From Saxidomus purpurata (taxonomy: Eukaryota; Mollusca; Bivalvia; Venerida; Veneridae), in assembly GCA_022818135.1 (NCBI GenBank), contig JAFMSR010000017.1:6682577-6746576 (forward strand): DNA of 64,000 nucleotides. Direction: 5' to 3'. The notes below the pieces were generated by a model. It worked only from the letters and a program-made list of their open reading frames with translations, ran no database searches and was not told the origin of the DNA. Positions 44,726 through 56,846 of the stretch are shown here, one piece after another (position 1 is the stretch's first letter; each line of letters starts with the position of its first letter). The position numbers and the translations under genes were made by a program.

Positions 44726-45763
44726 AATTAATTGTACAACAACTCTACATAGAGTATTGAATGGTTTACGGTACTACCGCTGATTTTATCGATAATGACT
44801 GAGAAAGCATAACTGAAACTTTCAGGTTAAGTTATACATGTAATACTTCCAAGTTTCTTTTATTTATGATTTGGTGGTTATTTCGTTTGGCATCAGTTAT
44901 ATGGTGTGTGCCTTTAAAGAGGCATTCACAACATCTACATGTAGTAGATTATATTTTCAAAACATACATTATCAGGCTTTTTCAATAAGTAGGTGTATTA
45001 CACACACATGGAAAATACAAAAACTCACGTTCTCTAACTGGTTTATTTGCCTTAAAACATCAAACAATGAACTTTAAACTGCAAACATCCAAAACGATTT
45101 GAACATCATGGCAATGGTTAATATATTGTAAAGGATTGAAATATGGACCTATTGGTATTTATTTCGCCATAGAAAACTCAGTTACCCGCATCTAACATTA
45201 AACTATACACATAATGCACCAAACATGGCGCTATTTATATCTGCTTGTCTAAGCTTGTGTCAATTATAAGGCATTTTGTAATATTAAAAAAATACAATAG
45301 ATTACTCAAACTACTATGTTGCGTTAATTTAGATGAACATTTATTCGATTATAATGTCACAATACATTAAAATAATCAGTTTCTTCATAATTACTTGAAT
45401 TCGTTATTGTATAAAAACCTTTATTCCAACGTAAGAGAATATTTGTATGCATAACTATAACTCTTAGTGTTAAACCTTTCGCAGTATAAATGAGCTTAGT
45501 TTATACTAATTTATTTTAGCTCGATTGTGAAGAAAGCTTGTACATGTAGCTTATCGAGTCATTCTCGAGTCCGCTTCCTGGAAAACCCAGTACTGGTGTC
45601 ATAAGAAGTGTTTTATTGCAAATATCTACAATTAAATGACACCGGGTAAATTGTGACGAACATTTCATTTTAAAGTGGCGTACACATAGTGCTTGTGAAT
45701 GAATCATTACACATGAAATATACAAAGTATACTTTTTCGTTATACAAAGTAAGTAAAATATGT
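44726..45763. other. Dispersed-repeat pieces and AT-rich spacer
   Basis: 44,726-44,830 is the distal half of the 'CATCTAGC' repeat, and 44,919-44,990 another start of it. The minus frame 45516-45827 ends in a protein-like GFPGSGLENDSISYMYK but has no splice or domain support. Confidence 0.45.
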
Positions 45764-46396
45764 GTATATGAAAATGTTTCTTCACACAAAAATTTATATT
45801 TAAAATATGTGTGTTTTCATTAATCATGACATGAACTCGTGACCATTTATAGCCAATGTACTAGATTAAAGAAAAGTGTCGTTGCTACACCTTCAAAACA
45901 GTGCTTTGTAGGCTAACAAAGAACGTAATAATACATTATGTCAGAATAAAACAATCATCTCACTACCTGTCTTATGTTTTCTCCTATGTATCTCATCAAA
46001 GAGTGTAGGTCAAAAAAGTTTTGACATACAACGTGTTTTGGTGTTAGATATAGACTTATAATTTCACAATGATGTGCTGGGTGTTATACATGTTTCTATA
46101 TCGGTACCAGGCTACAGTACAAACTTCGTGTATTTCGCTAGGGTATTGATACACTAATTGCTGTTGTTACGAACATTTCAAGTAAAAACATCCTATTCAA
46201 TGCTTTTAAAATAATAATTCTACTTGCTTAATATCGTTGGGATCTATTACCAACATGCGTTTTGAATTACCGCTGCTTTAGGGGCCGATACTTTACATAC
46301 AATGTAGTATATAATTATTTTGAACCCATATGACATCTTGTCGAGACGGCCACTGGAACCACTTACCATTTATCAAGGTATACAGCAGCTACATAG

Positions 46397-47165
46397 TCAT
46401 CTTGTTTTATGTATGCCTATTTTCCATTCATGACAGAAACTACTTTCTGGTTCTATGTCTGCTTCGTGGGACACTGTGCTTGAACGAACTTGAGAACCAG
46501 CTGTCCTCCCTGCAATTGTAGTCACGGGTAATTGGTCGGGTAATGTGTTAATTTTCAGTTCAACGGTTTCATCTTTCATGTATGACAGGCTGAGCTAGCG
46601 GAAATTATACATACTTAACAGTAACAGCTTATGTTACACACGGCAACTACAGAACTACCTTTTCCCTTGACTGCATGTAGTTTCATCGTTCCGGTGATTC
46701 GTTTTAGCTTGAGTTTTGTTATATCGTCTGACTTGCCATGACAACTTTCAGAGAAGACGATTATGAACTTCACGTTCCTCAATGTACAGAACGTTGACTG
46801 TGTCCAATGATAGAAGTCAGATTGATCTTGGATGGCAACCTTCACCGTTTTAACAGCGTCGTCGGCATGCGTTTCACCGTCCCAGCTAACCCATCACACG
46901 GCCCCTTGCCATGCCCGGCTTCCCAGTAATTTCATATAGCCCATATCCCATATGAGCTGTAGTGATTTGCTACAGCATGGAAGATGACTTTGTTGCGATA
47001 TTGGGAAGTAGGACTATCTGTCCAATAGTGGATGCAGGTTGTTGCTGGGTTCAGTAACTTAACTTTTGAGATGAATTTGTCAACGATTGTTAACACAACT
47101 GGAGCATTATGAGACATTTAATCTGAAACGACAACTATACTCGTGTGTAACATTTGGCCAGTGTC
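46397..47165 (-). pseudogene. Pseudogene of an uncharacterised invertebrate protein family, 3' part
   Basis: From 47,165 the minus strand reads TSIVVVSD, an in-frame TAA, MSHNAPVVLTIVDKFI, CIHYWTDSPTSQYRNKVIF, then (other frame) GHGKGPCDGLAGTVKRM, a frameshift, ADDAVKTVKVAIQDQSDFYHW, GTMKLHAVKGKGSSVV and SCYC, and a further displaced frame ending at 46,397. The order YWTDSP..QYRNK, then GHGKGPCDG.GGT.KR, then HAV, then C.C is one I know from multi-copy uncharacterised proteins in molluscs and cnidarians; function unknown. At least one nonsense and two frameshifts make it dead. The N-terminal part is at 49029-49526. The extreme 3' end overlaps the segmental-duplication boundary. Confidence 0.65.
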
Positions 47166-47256
47166 GGAACTAACTTGTAGTATACTACTATTATATGTAG
47201 CGTAACGCTGGTCTGATTCCAGTAAGCTTACAGGATCTCCTGAACATATTTACATG

Positions 47257-48440
47257 AGTAATTATACCCCCACAAAACGAAGTTTGGGGGAGGGGGGTAT
47301 ATTATAGGAGTGTCGGTCGGTCGGTCGGTCGGTCGGTCTGTTGGTTTTCATGGTTTCCGGATGATAACTCATGAACGACTTTACCCTTTTGAATAATTTT
47401 TGGTACACACGTGCAACTTCATGAAATACAGGTCAAGTTCAACTTTAGGGTCACCAGGGTCAAGGTCAAGGTCACTGTTACTAAAAAAAGAAAAATGGTT
47501 TCCGCTCAATAACTCAAGTTAGGAGTGACCAATTACAATGAAACTTGGTGTGTAGGTAGCTTGTGTGGAGAGGAAGCTTGGGATTGCATTTGGGGTCACT
47601 AGGTTCAAGGTCAAGGTCACTGTTACTAAAAATAGAAAAATGGTTTCCGCTCAATAATTCAAGTTAGGAGTGACTAATTGCAATCAAACTCTGTGTGTAG
47701 GTAGCTTGTGTAGAGAGGAAGCTTGGGATTGCATTTGGGGTCACTAGGTTCAAGGTCAAGGGCACTGTTACTAAAAATAGAAAAATGGTTTTTGCTCAAT
47801 AACTTTAGTTAGGAGTGACCAATTGTAATGAAACTTGGTGTGTAGGTAGCTTGGGTGGAGAGGAAGCTGTGAGTCACTAGGGTCAAGGTCACTAGGGTCA
47901 AGGTCAAGGTCACTGTTACTAAAAATAGATTTTTATTTATTTTTAGGTTTTAGATTGTTTTAAGCAAAACAAATTTTTCGGGGTCAAGGTCACTAGGGTC
48001 AAGGTCAAGGTCACTGTTACTATAAATAGATTTTTATTTAATTTTAGTTTTTAGATTGTTTTAAGCAAAAAAAAATATTTCGGGGTCAAGGTCACTAGCG
48101 TCAAGGTCAAGGTCACTGTTACTTATAATAGATTTTTATTTATTTTTGGTTTTTAGATTGTTTTAAGCAAAAAAAATGAGGGGTCAAGGTCACTAGGGTC
48201 AAGGTCAAGCTCACAAATTTGTTATTAAATTGTAGCAAAAAAAATGAGGGGTCAAGGTCACAAGGGTCAAGGTCAACCTTACACATTTTGTATGCTATTA
48301 AAACAATACATTTACACAAGTTATTGTATAATAACTCAACTCTATGTCCTTGTGGCCATTCCTTTCTTATGGTTGCAATTTTTTGTGACAAAGCTGTATT
48401 GTGGGGGTATAATTTGTCACTCTTGTGACAGTTCTAGTTT
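47257..48440. mobile_element. Tandem-unit element with 'ATTATACCCCCACA' ends
   Basis: Begins ATTATACCCCCACAAAACG and ends TGTGGGGGTATAATTTGTCA...GACAGTTCTAGTT, so the ends are inverted repeats of about 14 bp. A CGGT microsatellite (47,315-47,340) is followed by units of 110-160 bp built on AAGGTCAAGGTCACTGTTAC, with AATGGTTTCCGCTCAATAAC in the early units. No coding capacity. It lies within the pseudogene. Confidence 0.7.
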
Positions 48441-48485
48441 TCATATGCACTATTACGTGATTGGTTGATAAGTTCTCTTTAAAGG

Positions 48486-49020
48486 CTTTTTGTCGAGCCC
48501 GCCTGCGGTGAGCTCGATATAGTTGTCACTTTTGACGGTTCGGTGTATGTGCGTGCGTGCGTGCGTCCGATTTTGTCCGGACCATATCTTTTTCATGCAT
48601 AGAGGGATTTTAATGTTACTTGGCACAAATGTTCACCATCATGAAACGGAGTGTCATGTACAAGAACCAGGTCCCTAGGTCTAAGGTCAAGGTCACACTT
48701 GGAGGTTAAAGGTTAAATTCAAGAATGACTTTGTCCGGAGCATATCTTTTTCATGCATGGAGGGATTTTAATTTAACCTGGCACAAATGTTTACCATCAT
48801 GAGACGGAGTGTCATGCGCAAGAACCAGGTCCCTAGGTCTAAGGTCAAGGTCACACTTAGAGGTTAAAGTTCAAAGTCAAGAATATCTTTCTCTGGAGCA
48901 TTTCTTCTTCATGCATGGAGGGATTTTGGTGTTACTTTGTACAAATGTTCACCACCATGGGCTTCCCTTTTTTTTAGAATTACTTCCCTTTGTTGTTACT
49001 ATAAATAGCTTATATTGTAA
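48486..49020. mobile_element. Tandem-unit element with 'TGTCGAGCCCGC' start
   Basis: Starts TTTTGTCGAGCCCGCCTGCG...CTCGATATAG, a GTGC microsatellite (48,550), then about three units of roughly 170 bp (TTTTCATGCATGGAGGGATT, ACGGAGTGTCATG, CAAGAACCAGGTCCCTAGG, AAGGTCAAGGTCACAC). Unit content is related to that at 17792-18867. The right end is not sharp. Confidence 0.6.
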
Positions 49021-49028
49021 CTTTTTTA

Positions 49029-49526
49029 TTACTGGCCGTAGAGAAAAATCGAGACCACTTTTCTGTGATACAACATGCATGTTACATCCAATATTTTGGT
49101 GTATTTTGACCCATCTCTACTTGGTAAGGAGTTAGCCCTTTTGACATATGGCGGCTCGACATGTTGCACGTGGGCATCTAGTATTTCTTTGTATTGTGTC
49201 CTGATTCTTGTACATGTAACACCATCATTGAACTCATCAACCTGTGCTGTGACATGTTTTACAAATTCTGATTTGGTCATCTCCGTGTCAACAATTTTCA
49301 TAACTGATTTAGTTTGCCCTTTCATCTCGATTTGAACACGCTTCCATTGCCCAAAAACGAGTTTGTCTACTGTCATATTGTTCTCAATATTTTTCAATAT
49401 TTCAAACCTACAATCTATCATGTTTTCGCCATTCATTGGTGTATCTACATTTTGACGTTTTGCTGCCTGAAGAGTCAGTGCCATATTCTGGTGTTTAGTA
49501 CACAGGCACGTATCCCTGGTAATCAA
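49029..49526 (-). pseudogene. Same invertebrate-family pseudogene, 5' part
   Basis: An open minus-strand stretch reads TCLCTKHQNMALTLQAAKR, FGQWKRVQIEMKGQTKSV, a MTKSEFVKHV helix and RIRTQYKEILDAHVQHVEP, then runs into unrelated sequence. In the family this CLC..H.N, W.R, and R..QYK block lies N-terminal to the YWTDSP block, so the two parts are one gene interrupted by about 1.8 kb of repeat elements. This part still has no stop for about 150 codons. Confidence 0.6.
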
Positions 49527-49959
49527 AGCTGTAAGACGTATGTGTTGTGGGCAGATTCTACAGAAGATGTGGACAATTTGATATCTGCATTTTCACTTAT
49601 AAATTTATTGTACAATTTTTTTAGGTAATCTATCAGAGCTCTCTTTTGTATTTTCTCACCACCTTTTGATTTTATGCAATCATCTTTTCCGGGCATGTTT
49701 CCTAAAGGCTAGAATCGAAATATAAGCTAAAATCTAGGTAGGAATTCGCATAAATCGATTTAAAATGGCGGTTGCACGGTACCGCTACCTATATGTTTAT
49801 TCTGGAATTTCAAAAGTGTTGCGTTTAATTTGGTAGCTTATTTTTTTAAAATTTAGAGACATACATGACAGGAACTTTTACTGGAGCCTTTTATATGAAT
49901 ATATGTTCTAAAATACGTTATTCACATACAGTTTGAAGAACTTAATTTTTTTTACCAAA
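49527..49959. other. No gene seen
   Basis: The upstream side of the pseudogene may extend a little here (minus). An AAAATGGCGG motif occurs near 49,763. Otherwise anonymous. Confidence 0.4.
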
Positions 49960-50310
49960 TACTGAGAGCGAGCAGCTTTAACATATAATCTATGTCTCGA
50001 AACATAATCTGCTAGATATACGGAGTGCCCTTTTAACCTAAGAGTTTCAGCTATGTATTCAAGGTCATTGCCGATAAAATCAGCGGTGTAAATATACTGC
50101 TATACCGTGAATAGTAGTGTTGTTGTCGTACAATTGTTGGATGGATGCGATCTATTATAGAAAACCGCTTTATTGATTAATTGAGGTAAAATGAGACATT
50201 GTCGCCACAAGTTCTTCTTTGAAATCTTATTTATCATTTTACGTTCATTGAACATATAACCAATGTTTCGACTATATAATCTGCTAGACGTAGGGAGTGC
50301 CCCTTGAAAG
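49960..50310 (-). repeat. Dispersed 'CATCTAGCAGATTAT' repeat, copies 3 and 4
   Basis: Two overlapping ends (ATAATCTGCTAGATATACGG near 50,010; ATAATCTGCTAGACGTAGGG near 50,278) with the same interior between them, in minus orientation. Confidence 0.6.
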
Positions 50311-52473
50311 CTGTAGACGGACATCACTATAATACTGAATGTCCCAAAATCGGCATATAGAACTAGGCATTGGAGGTGATGAATATTCCGGCTCCAAGAA
50401 TTCCTCCCTGACACAGTAAACTGTATAATCCATTTGATAAGAACGCTCCCCTGCTGTTTCAAGTATAAATAGTGACCTGAAACATGGCCCATGCACAACT
50501 ACGCATGGTACTTATCACTTCTGTGAAAAATCATTGAAATGTGACCAGAAAGAGCGCACAAGATGTTACTATCTCAGGCCTTGTGGTCTTGATCTTTAGA
50601 AAACTATGCATTTCTGTTGAATTTATCATTACATTCTGACCAGGACTTTTTAAAGATTAATAGTCCACAAAATTGTTTTGTAAGAGACAGCCGCAAAGAC
50701 GCTTTAACACATGGATACTCAAGTGGCTATGAGACGTAATACTACGGTATTTATGTTTCAAAGTTTAGCTATGTAAGAAAACTTTATAGCCACAGGGGCA
50801 ATTAACATACGGAAGGAATGGAATTGAGTTATGTATTATGTGCTATCATTGCTATGGCCAGTTATGTACCGTTTGTTATTGATAGTTTAGCAGCCACCTA
50901 TTTCTAAGCTTGGACGACAAGATGATTCCAGTAAAAAGAAAAATCAATACCTTAATAAAATAATTATGATCACTAAATTGCAATCTGTATAGCCAATACA
51001 TAATATCAATGGGGACAAGATGGAACCAGAGGTAGAAAATAAAATGTAACCTTAAAGCTCTTCTTTTCCTTTCTTCCGTAGGTTTCTTGGTATGCTGTGT
51101 ATTTCAATATACTGTAGTTGTTTGAAATTCTTCAGGTGTAAGAAGATTTTAGAAGATTAAGGGCCAGTTATTCTGCAGTTTTGGCTGCCTTTTGGCAATT
51201 TGCCAAGGCCTCCTTGGGTATCTTAACGTCATATCAAATGTCCCCAACATGGACCAACTCTGAAACACAATGCTGCATTCTAAACATGTAAGGTTTAGGC
51301 CTTGTGGTTTCAGACAAGAAGATTGTTAAAGTTTTACCTGTATAATCTATGAAAATCCAGTGAACCCCTGGATAAGTCAATTTTGATTTGCAGGTCGTAA
51401 TCTGAACAGTCCTGGTAGATGTCTACTAGGCATTTCTACATGCTAAATATCTAATCTCTAAGTCTGGTGGTTTCAGTGAAGAATAATGTTTTGACACGGG
51501 GGTCATAATTTGAAAATCTTGGTAGAGTTCCACTACACAATGCCACATTTTAAATATCTAAGCCCTAGGCCTTGTGGCTACAGAGAAGATTGTTTTTCCT
51601 ATTTGCCATAGCAACCTGAGTTCTTCATTGCATGGAACAGCTTTGATAGTACTTCATGCAAGAAACATACTTGTAAAGTTTCACCAACACTGGCCCAGTG
51701 GTTTCAGAGATGTTGTTTGAAGGAAATGGTTGTCGGACGGACACCAGATGGAATGGGATACAAATAGCTGACACTGGCAAAGCTTTGTCGTAGAATTTGT
51801 TGCCAGCAAAAGTATAACAACAAATGCATTACTCATGCATGGCACTCATCCACACACAAAATTATGCCACTGCACAACCAAAATCATGATGGGAGATGCC
51901 TGATATACTAAGTCATGCAGATTGCATGCAAGAACAAGAACTAAACCTTAGCTTTTATATGGGCTGTCTGTCCCATTGCTTGGGGTTAAGTGCCCGTTTT
52001 CAACAGTATTTCAGTTATGAATGTACCAGAAGGCTGTAAGCCATCCTAGTATTTCTTGATTATCTACAACTTCTAACCTGTTCTCTGTATCGTTGATGAT
52101 AAGGCAAAATATTTTCACTCAAATCAAGGACATATGCAATGCCCAGGACTCGGGAACTTTCAAAGAAATGATCTGTAGACCAAACACTCTCCCTGTTCAA
52201 CTAAGCAGGCAAGCTATCTGCATTCTTTCTACTTCGTTTAATTTGTATTAACAGTTGAAGGAATAGCCTAATGGATACAGCTATTTAAATGTTAAAAGTA
52301 TATTTCAAAAAAGAAAAGATTTATATATCAGTGTCCAATGTGGATACAGCTATTTAAATGTTAAAAGTAAAATTCAACAAAGAAAAGATTAATATGTCAG
52401 TGTCCAATGTGTGTCAGGGAGCATTTATTGTTGATACTGATTATTTGCAATATATCACTCAACTGAGTAAAAA
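50311..52473. other. No gene; diverged tandem-repeat remnants at 51.2-51.8 kb
   Basis: At 51,180-51,800 words such as GGCCTTGTGGTTTCAGA, TAGATGTCTACTAGGC and AGGCCTTGTGGCTACAGAG are old, diverged versions of the array at 27 and 53-54 kb. The rest is anonymous. Confidence 0.45.
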
Positions 52474-52813
<340 letters not shown>

Positions 52814-52852
52814 ATCATATCTTGACCAAATCATATCTTGCACAAATTTCTA

Positions 52853-53020
52853 AATGACATTTGTCTATAATATAATATTCTGTTCATGTAACTGACAACT
52901 GTATTCATCTAAATGACAAGTGCCTATATCTTAGTATATATTCTGTTCATTTGATGGACAACTATTCGTCTAAATGACAAGTGCCGATATGTTGGTAAAT
53001 ATTCTGTTCATGTAATTGCA
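52853..53020. repeat. Tandem array of about 68-bp units
   Basis: Three imperfect units of AAATGACAAGTGCC.ATAT followed by ATTCTGTTCATGTAA and GACAACT.TTCGTCT. Confidence 0.65.
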
Positions 53021-53305
53021 TTGTGTATGCATGCAACTTTTATTGCGTTCCATTCATTGCTTTATGATAAATGTTTACGTTAAACTGAAACGTTCATACA
53101 CATTAATACTAGTGTCTATGTGTATAAGCTATGCAATTTTTCAGTCTTCATAATTGTAACTTTAATTGACTACTGTGTTTATGTAAATAGTTTTTAAACC
53201 ATATTATTGCTGAATAATTATTTTAGACATACAATGCATGTTCTGAATCTTCTGTTGGTCTCGAACAAGTGGCAACTTTCTCTGCATCTTTTTCTGCCTT
53301 ATAGC

Positions 53306-54414
53306 TTTTTTAGCTCACCTGGCTACGCCAGGGTAAGCTTTTCTGATAGATGATTGTACGTCGTCCGTCAACATTTTGATTCAAATGACATCTCCTCTGA
53401 AACCTCTAGGCCAATGTTAATAAAACTATGCAGGAATGGTCCTTGCATGAAGCTCTAGCAACAAAAAGGAAATAGGCATATATAGGAAAAACTTTAAAAA
53501 TCTTCTTCTCTGAAACCACAAGGCCTAGAGCTTAGATATTTGGCATGTAGCATTGTCTAGTATACCTCTACAAATATTGTTCAAATTATGACCCCCGGGT
53601 CAAAATTGACCCCGCGCGGGTGGGCACTTAGTTTTTGCATAGGCATATATAGGAAAAACTTTCAAAATCTTCTTCTCTGAAACCACAAGGCCTAAAGCTA
53701 AGATATTTGGCATGTAGCATTGCCTAGTGGACCTCTACCAAGATTGTTCAAATTATGACCCCCGGATCAAAATTGACCCCGCACGCGGGGTCACTTAGTT
53801 TTACATAGGCTTATGTAGGAAAAACTTGAAAAATCTTTTTCTCTGAAACCACAAGGCCTAGAGCTTAGATATTTGGCGTGTAGCATTGGCAAGTAGACCT
53901 CTACCAATATTGTTCAAATTATGACCCTGGGATCAAAATTGACCCCGCACGGGGGTCACTTAGTTTTACATAGGCTTATATAGTAAAACATTTAAAAATA
54001 TTCTTCTCTGAAACCACAAGGCCTAGAGCTTAGATATTTGGCATGCAGCATTGGCTAGTGGACCTCTACCAAGATTGTTCAAATTATGACCCCGGATCAA
54101 AATTGACCCCGCACCGGGGGTCACTTAGTTTGACATAGGCGTATATAGGGAAAACTTTAAAAATCTTTTTCTCTGAAACCACAAGGCCTAGAACTTATAT
54201 ATTTGGCATGTAGCATTGCCTAGTAGACCTCTTCAAAGTTTGTTCAAATTATTCCCCTGGGGTCAAAATTGGTGTTGCCCGGGGGGGGGGGGATCATTTG
54301 TTTTACAAAGGCGTATATAGGAAAAGGTATTTGGTATATAACATTATCTAGTGATCTTCCACCAGGCAAGTGGACTTGTACCAAGGTGAGCGATATAGGG
54401 CAATCTTGGCCCTC
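53306..54414. mobile_element. Tandem-unit element with 'AGCTCACCTGG' ends, long version
   Basis: Starts TAGCTCACCTGGCTACGCC and ends CCAAGGTGAGCGATATAGGG, so the ends are imperfect inverted repeats (AGCTCACCTGG / CCAAGGTGAGC). Five or more units of about 170 bp as described at 27070-27690. No coding capacity. Confidence 0.75.
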
Positions 54415-55509
54415 TTGTTTGCGTTTGTTGTGGACTGGTGTCATCTTGACTTGCATCTTTCTCAGCCGGGGTTTCTGCAAGTCTGGTGGCATTTCGTCTT
54501 TTGGTCTCGGACTGGTAGTATCTTTCTCATCCATACGTGTTTGCTAAGTTGGTCTCGGACTGGCGGCATCTTTTTCTTTTAGGTTAGTATCTTTCTCACC
54601 TTCTAACTTCTGGAATGTATAATTCATTGCATATATTTATAAATTCCCGTCCTGCGATATTCAGAGTTAAATTAACTTATTAATAACTTAGTTTACTCAT
54701 TGCTATGCATGCACTAGTAAAGAAATAAGAAAAAGATGAAGATCATTTGACCATCTTTGCCAATGGTAATGGTTACTTATACAATATAACTTAACTTACC
54801 CATAATTTGGGGAACGTTAGTGTAAACTTGTTGCACTATTTTCATGACAGTGATTTTGTTTTATTGATAAGCTTTTCTGTTACTTCGATAAGCTTTTCTG
54901 TTACTTCAGTATATCGCAATGCGTATTGCAATATTGATTGTCTGTGCTGTAACATATCACAAAGTGATTAAACAGATTCGTTGCACTCAAGCACATAATT
55001 TGCCATAACAAAAAGATCAAGCTAATGCAAGGACATCAATAGCAGAAAGGGTCAACTTTCACTTTGGTAGAGGTCACGTAAATAATCATATATTCCAAAT
55101 ATCTAAGCTAAGATCCTAGCTGTTCTATGAAAGAGGATTTTTTGTTTAAGGTTTCTTTAACTTGGTATAAGTCAATATGTAAAATGAAGCGACACCCTGG
55201 GCAGGGTCAATTTCAACCTGAGGGTCATCATTGTATGAAACGAGGTACAGTACCGCCAGTGTTTCACTTCCGCGAGATCTCGATTACCGATTAACGGTAA
55301 CTGCACCGAAAACGATTCTCGTTTTCAGTTTGTTTAAATCCGTGTTGCCAATCAGAGTGACTCTAACCGTGAAACGATATTCGGGAACCGTGTAGCCAAT
55401 CACAAGTGCTGGATGGACCGGTAGATTTTACAGGTATTGTGAGGACCTGATTATTTATTTTCAGAATATAGAAAGTGTTTAGACAATGAACAACGATGTT
55501 TAAATGTTT
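54415..55509. other. Duplicated non-coding sequence
   Basis: Counterpart of 27,691-28,785, including the CCAAT-bearing segment at 55240-55460. Homology stops where copy E6 begins. Confidence 0.55.
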
Positions 55510-56288
55510 AAGGGTGTTTCTCTTGGTGCTCTGCCTTCTGCAAATGCATTGAGTACATACGTTCGTAAGATTTTGGGTCATGGCAATTTTCCAACTGTAT
55601 TTGCTAAAATTATAAAACGTTTTGTTAAAAGAGGTTACGACCCAACTGTTTTGAGACACACCGCATGTTTGGTGTTCAACCCGTTTACAGTTGGACGCTA
55701 TGCTTCCCTCTTTGATTGTGTCTGACGGAAGAGGGGGAGGACTCTGTGATGGGCAGTTTTTAAATCCCACTGGGACGAAACTGTTTTGATTTCTGTCCTC
55801 TGGCCTGTTTCGTCGGGCCCTTAAGGGTGTTTCTCTTGGTGCTCTGCCTTCTGCAAAGGCATTGAGTACATACGTTTTTTGGTTCTCAAGGTTTGCTTTT
55901 TATATATTTATACACGAGCATTTTTGTGTTTTACATACCATGCCTTTTGTTTCCATTGCGTGTGTTAGAGATTCACCTAGCAGGGATTACTTTTATTTAC
56001 ACTGTCCTGTGACTTTGGAACATGGTGGGGGTAAGAGTGAGGTTGGGTGCGCACCATAAACCGGTTTAAGCTCCCCAGTGGTGTTTTTGCCACTGACCGT
56101 TCCAAGGCGGTGCCCCACTGTGTTCCTTTAATTGTTCGTTTTGTCCTCGTGTGTTTGTACATGATTGTGTGTGTGTGTGTGTGTGTGAGTGTGTGTTGGT
56201 GGTGTGCACTTCTGGGTGCTGTGGGGCTCGTTTTGGGGAGGCTGCGTTTTTGGTACGTGGCATTCCCTGTTTGATATTATTTTTGTTT
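55510..56288 (+). mobile_element. (CA)n retroelement, copy E6, longest version
   Basis: Plus orientation. A 56-bp word (AAGGGTGTTTCTCTTGGTGC ... ACATACGTT) occurs at 55,509-55,565 and again at 55,819-55,875, enclosing a coding-like stretch STYVRKILGHGNFPTVF, KRFVKRGYDPTVLRHTACL with a stop at 55,725. The RGYDP..L block recalls reverse transcriptases of Penelope-like or LINE type, but this is weak. Then follow the shared body, a short TG repeat, and the constant 3' end GATATTATTTTTGTTTTT at 56,288. The insertion replaces the 3 kb found at 28,790-31,840 in copy 1. Confidence 0.65.
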
Positions 56289-56473
56289 TTATACATAACA
56301 ATACCATACATCTTAAGTTTAGTGGACATCAATTGGTAACAATTAATTCAACATCAGCCCTCCGGGAGCTTTTAAACCGACTAATAAACAAATAGTCAAG
56401 ATAAAGCATTTAATAAATGCAAATACAAATTGCATTAGAAATCAATTGGAACACATGTAAAAACATTAATGTG
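56289..56473. other. Duplicated non-coding sequence
   Basis: Counterpart of 31,840-32,035. Confidence 0.5.
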
Positions 56474-56846
56474 CAATGCGATGTCTACTGATCTGGACTA
56501 GACATTTGAAGCAATGTCATGAGCAAAATATGTTCACTGAGTGTGCTAAGGCCCTAGACAGAGCTGTATTGTCTTATCTTAATTATATTGCCTTCTTGTC
56601 TTAAATCAATTACTAGGCAAAAGCCAAAGCCTCTTTATGAAAATTGTAACAATTATCAGAGAGAATTAATCATTATATTGCTAGTGTATACAGTATGTAT
56701 AAAGATAACGTATTAAAAGATTTTTATTCTTTCTTCAAGAAGATTCTACTCCGGATCAGATTTCAAGCAGCGGACCACGTACTCCATTTGTGGCAGTTGT
56801 AGGAAATCGGCTCAAATATAGAATGGTATATGTTTTGGCAGAAGGA
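56474..56846 (+). pseudogene. Captured gene fragment with two exon-like pieces
   Basis: Not present in copy 1, where the flanks are joined by about 25 unrelated bases. Piece one (about 56,480-56,590) reads CLLIWTRHLKQCHEQNMF and TECAKALDRAVLSYLNYIAF. Piece two follows a T-rich tract and AAG acceptor near 56,742 and reads DSTPDQISSSGPRTPFVAV, VGNRLKYRMVYVLAEGQ, ending at the duplication boundary. Both have the composition of conserved cellular protein. I do not know the parent gene. The intervening 150 bp looks like an intron, which points to DNA-level capture rather than a retrocopy. Confidence 0.45.

Noticed and set aside
45516..45827. 103-codon minus-strand frame
   Set aside because: Only the last 30 codons look protein-like; no splice sites or homologous second copy support it.
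50100..50498. 132-codon minus-strand frame
   Set aside because: It runs through two copies of the dispersed 'CATCTAGC' repeat and has no domain character.
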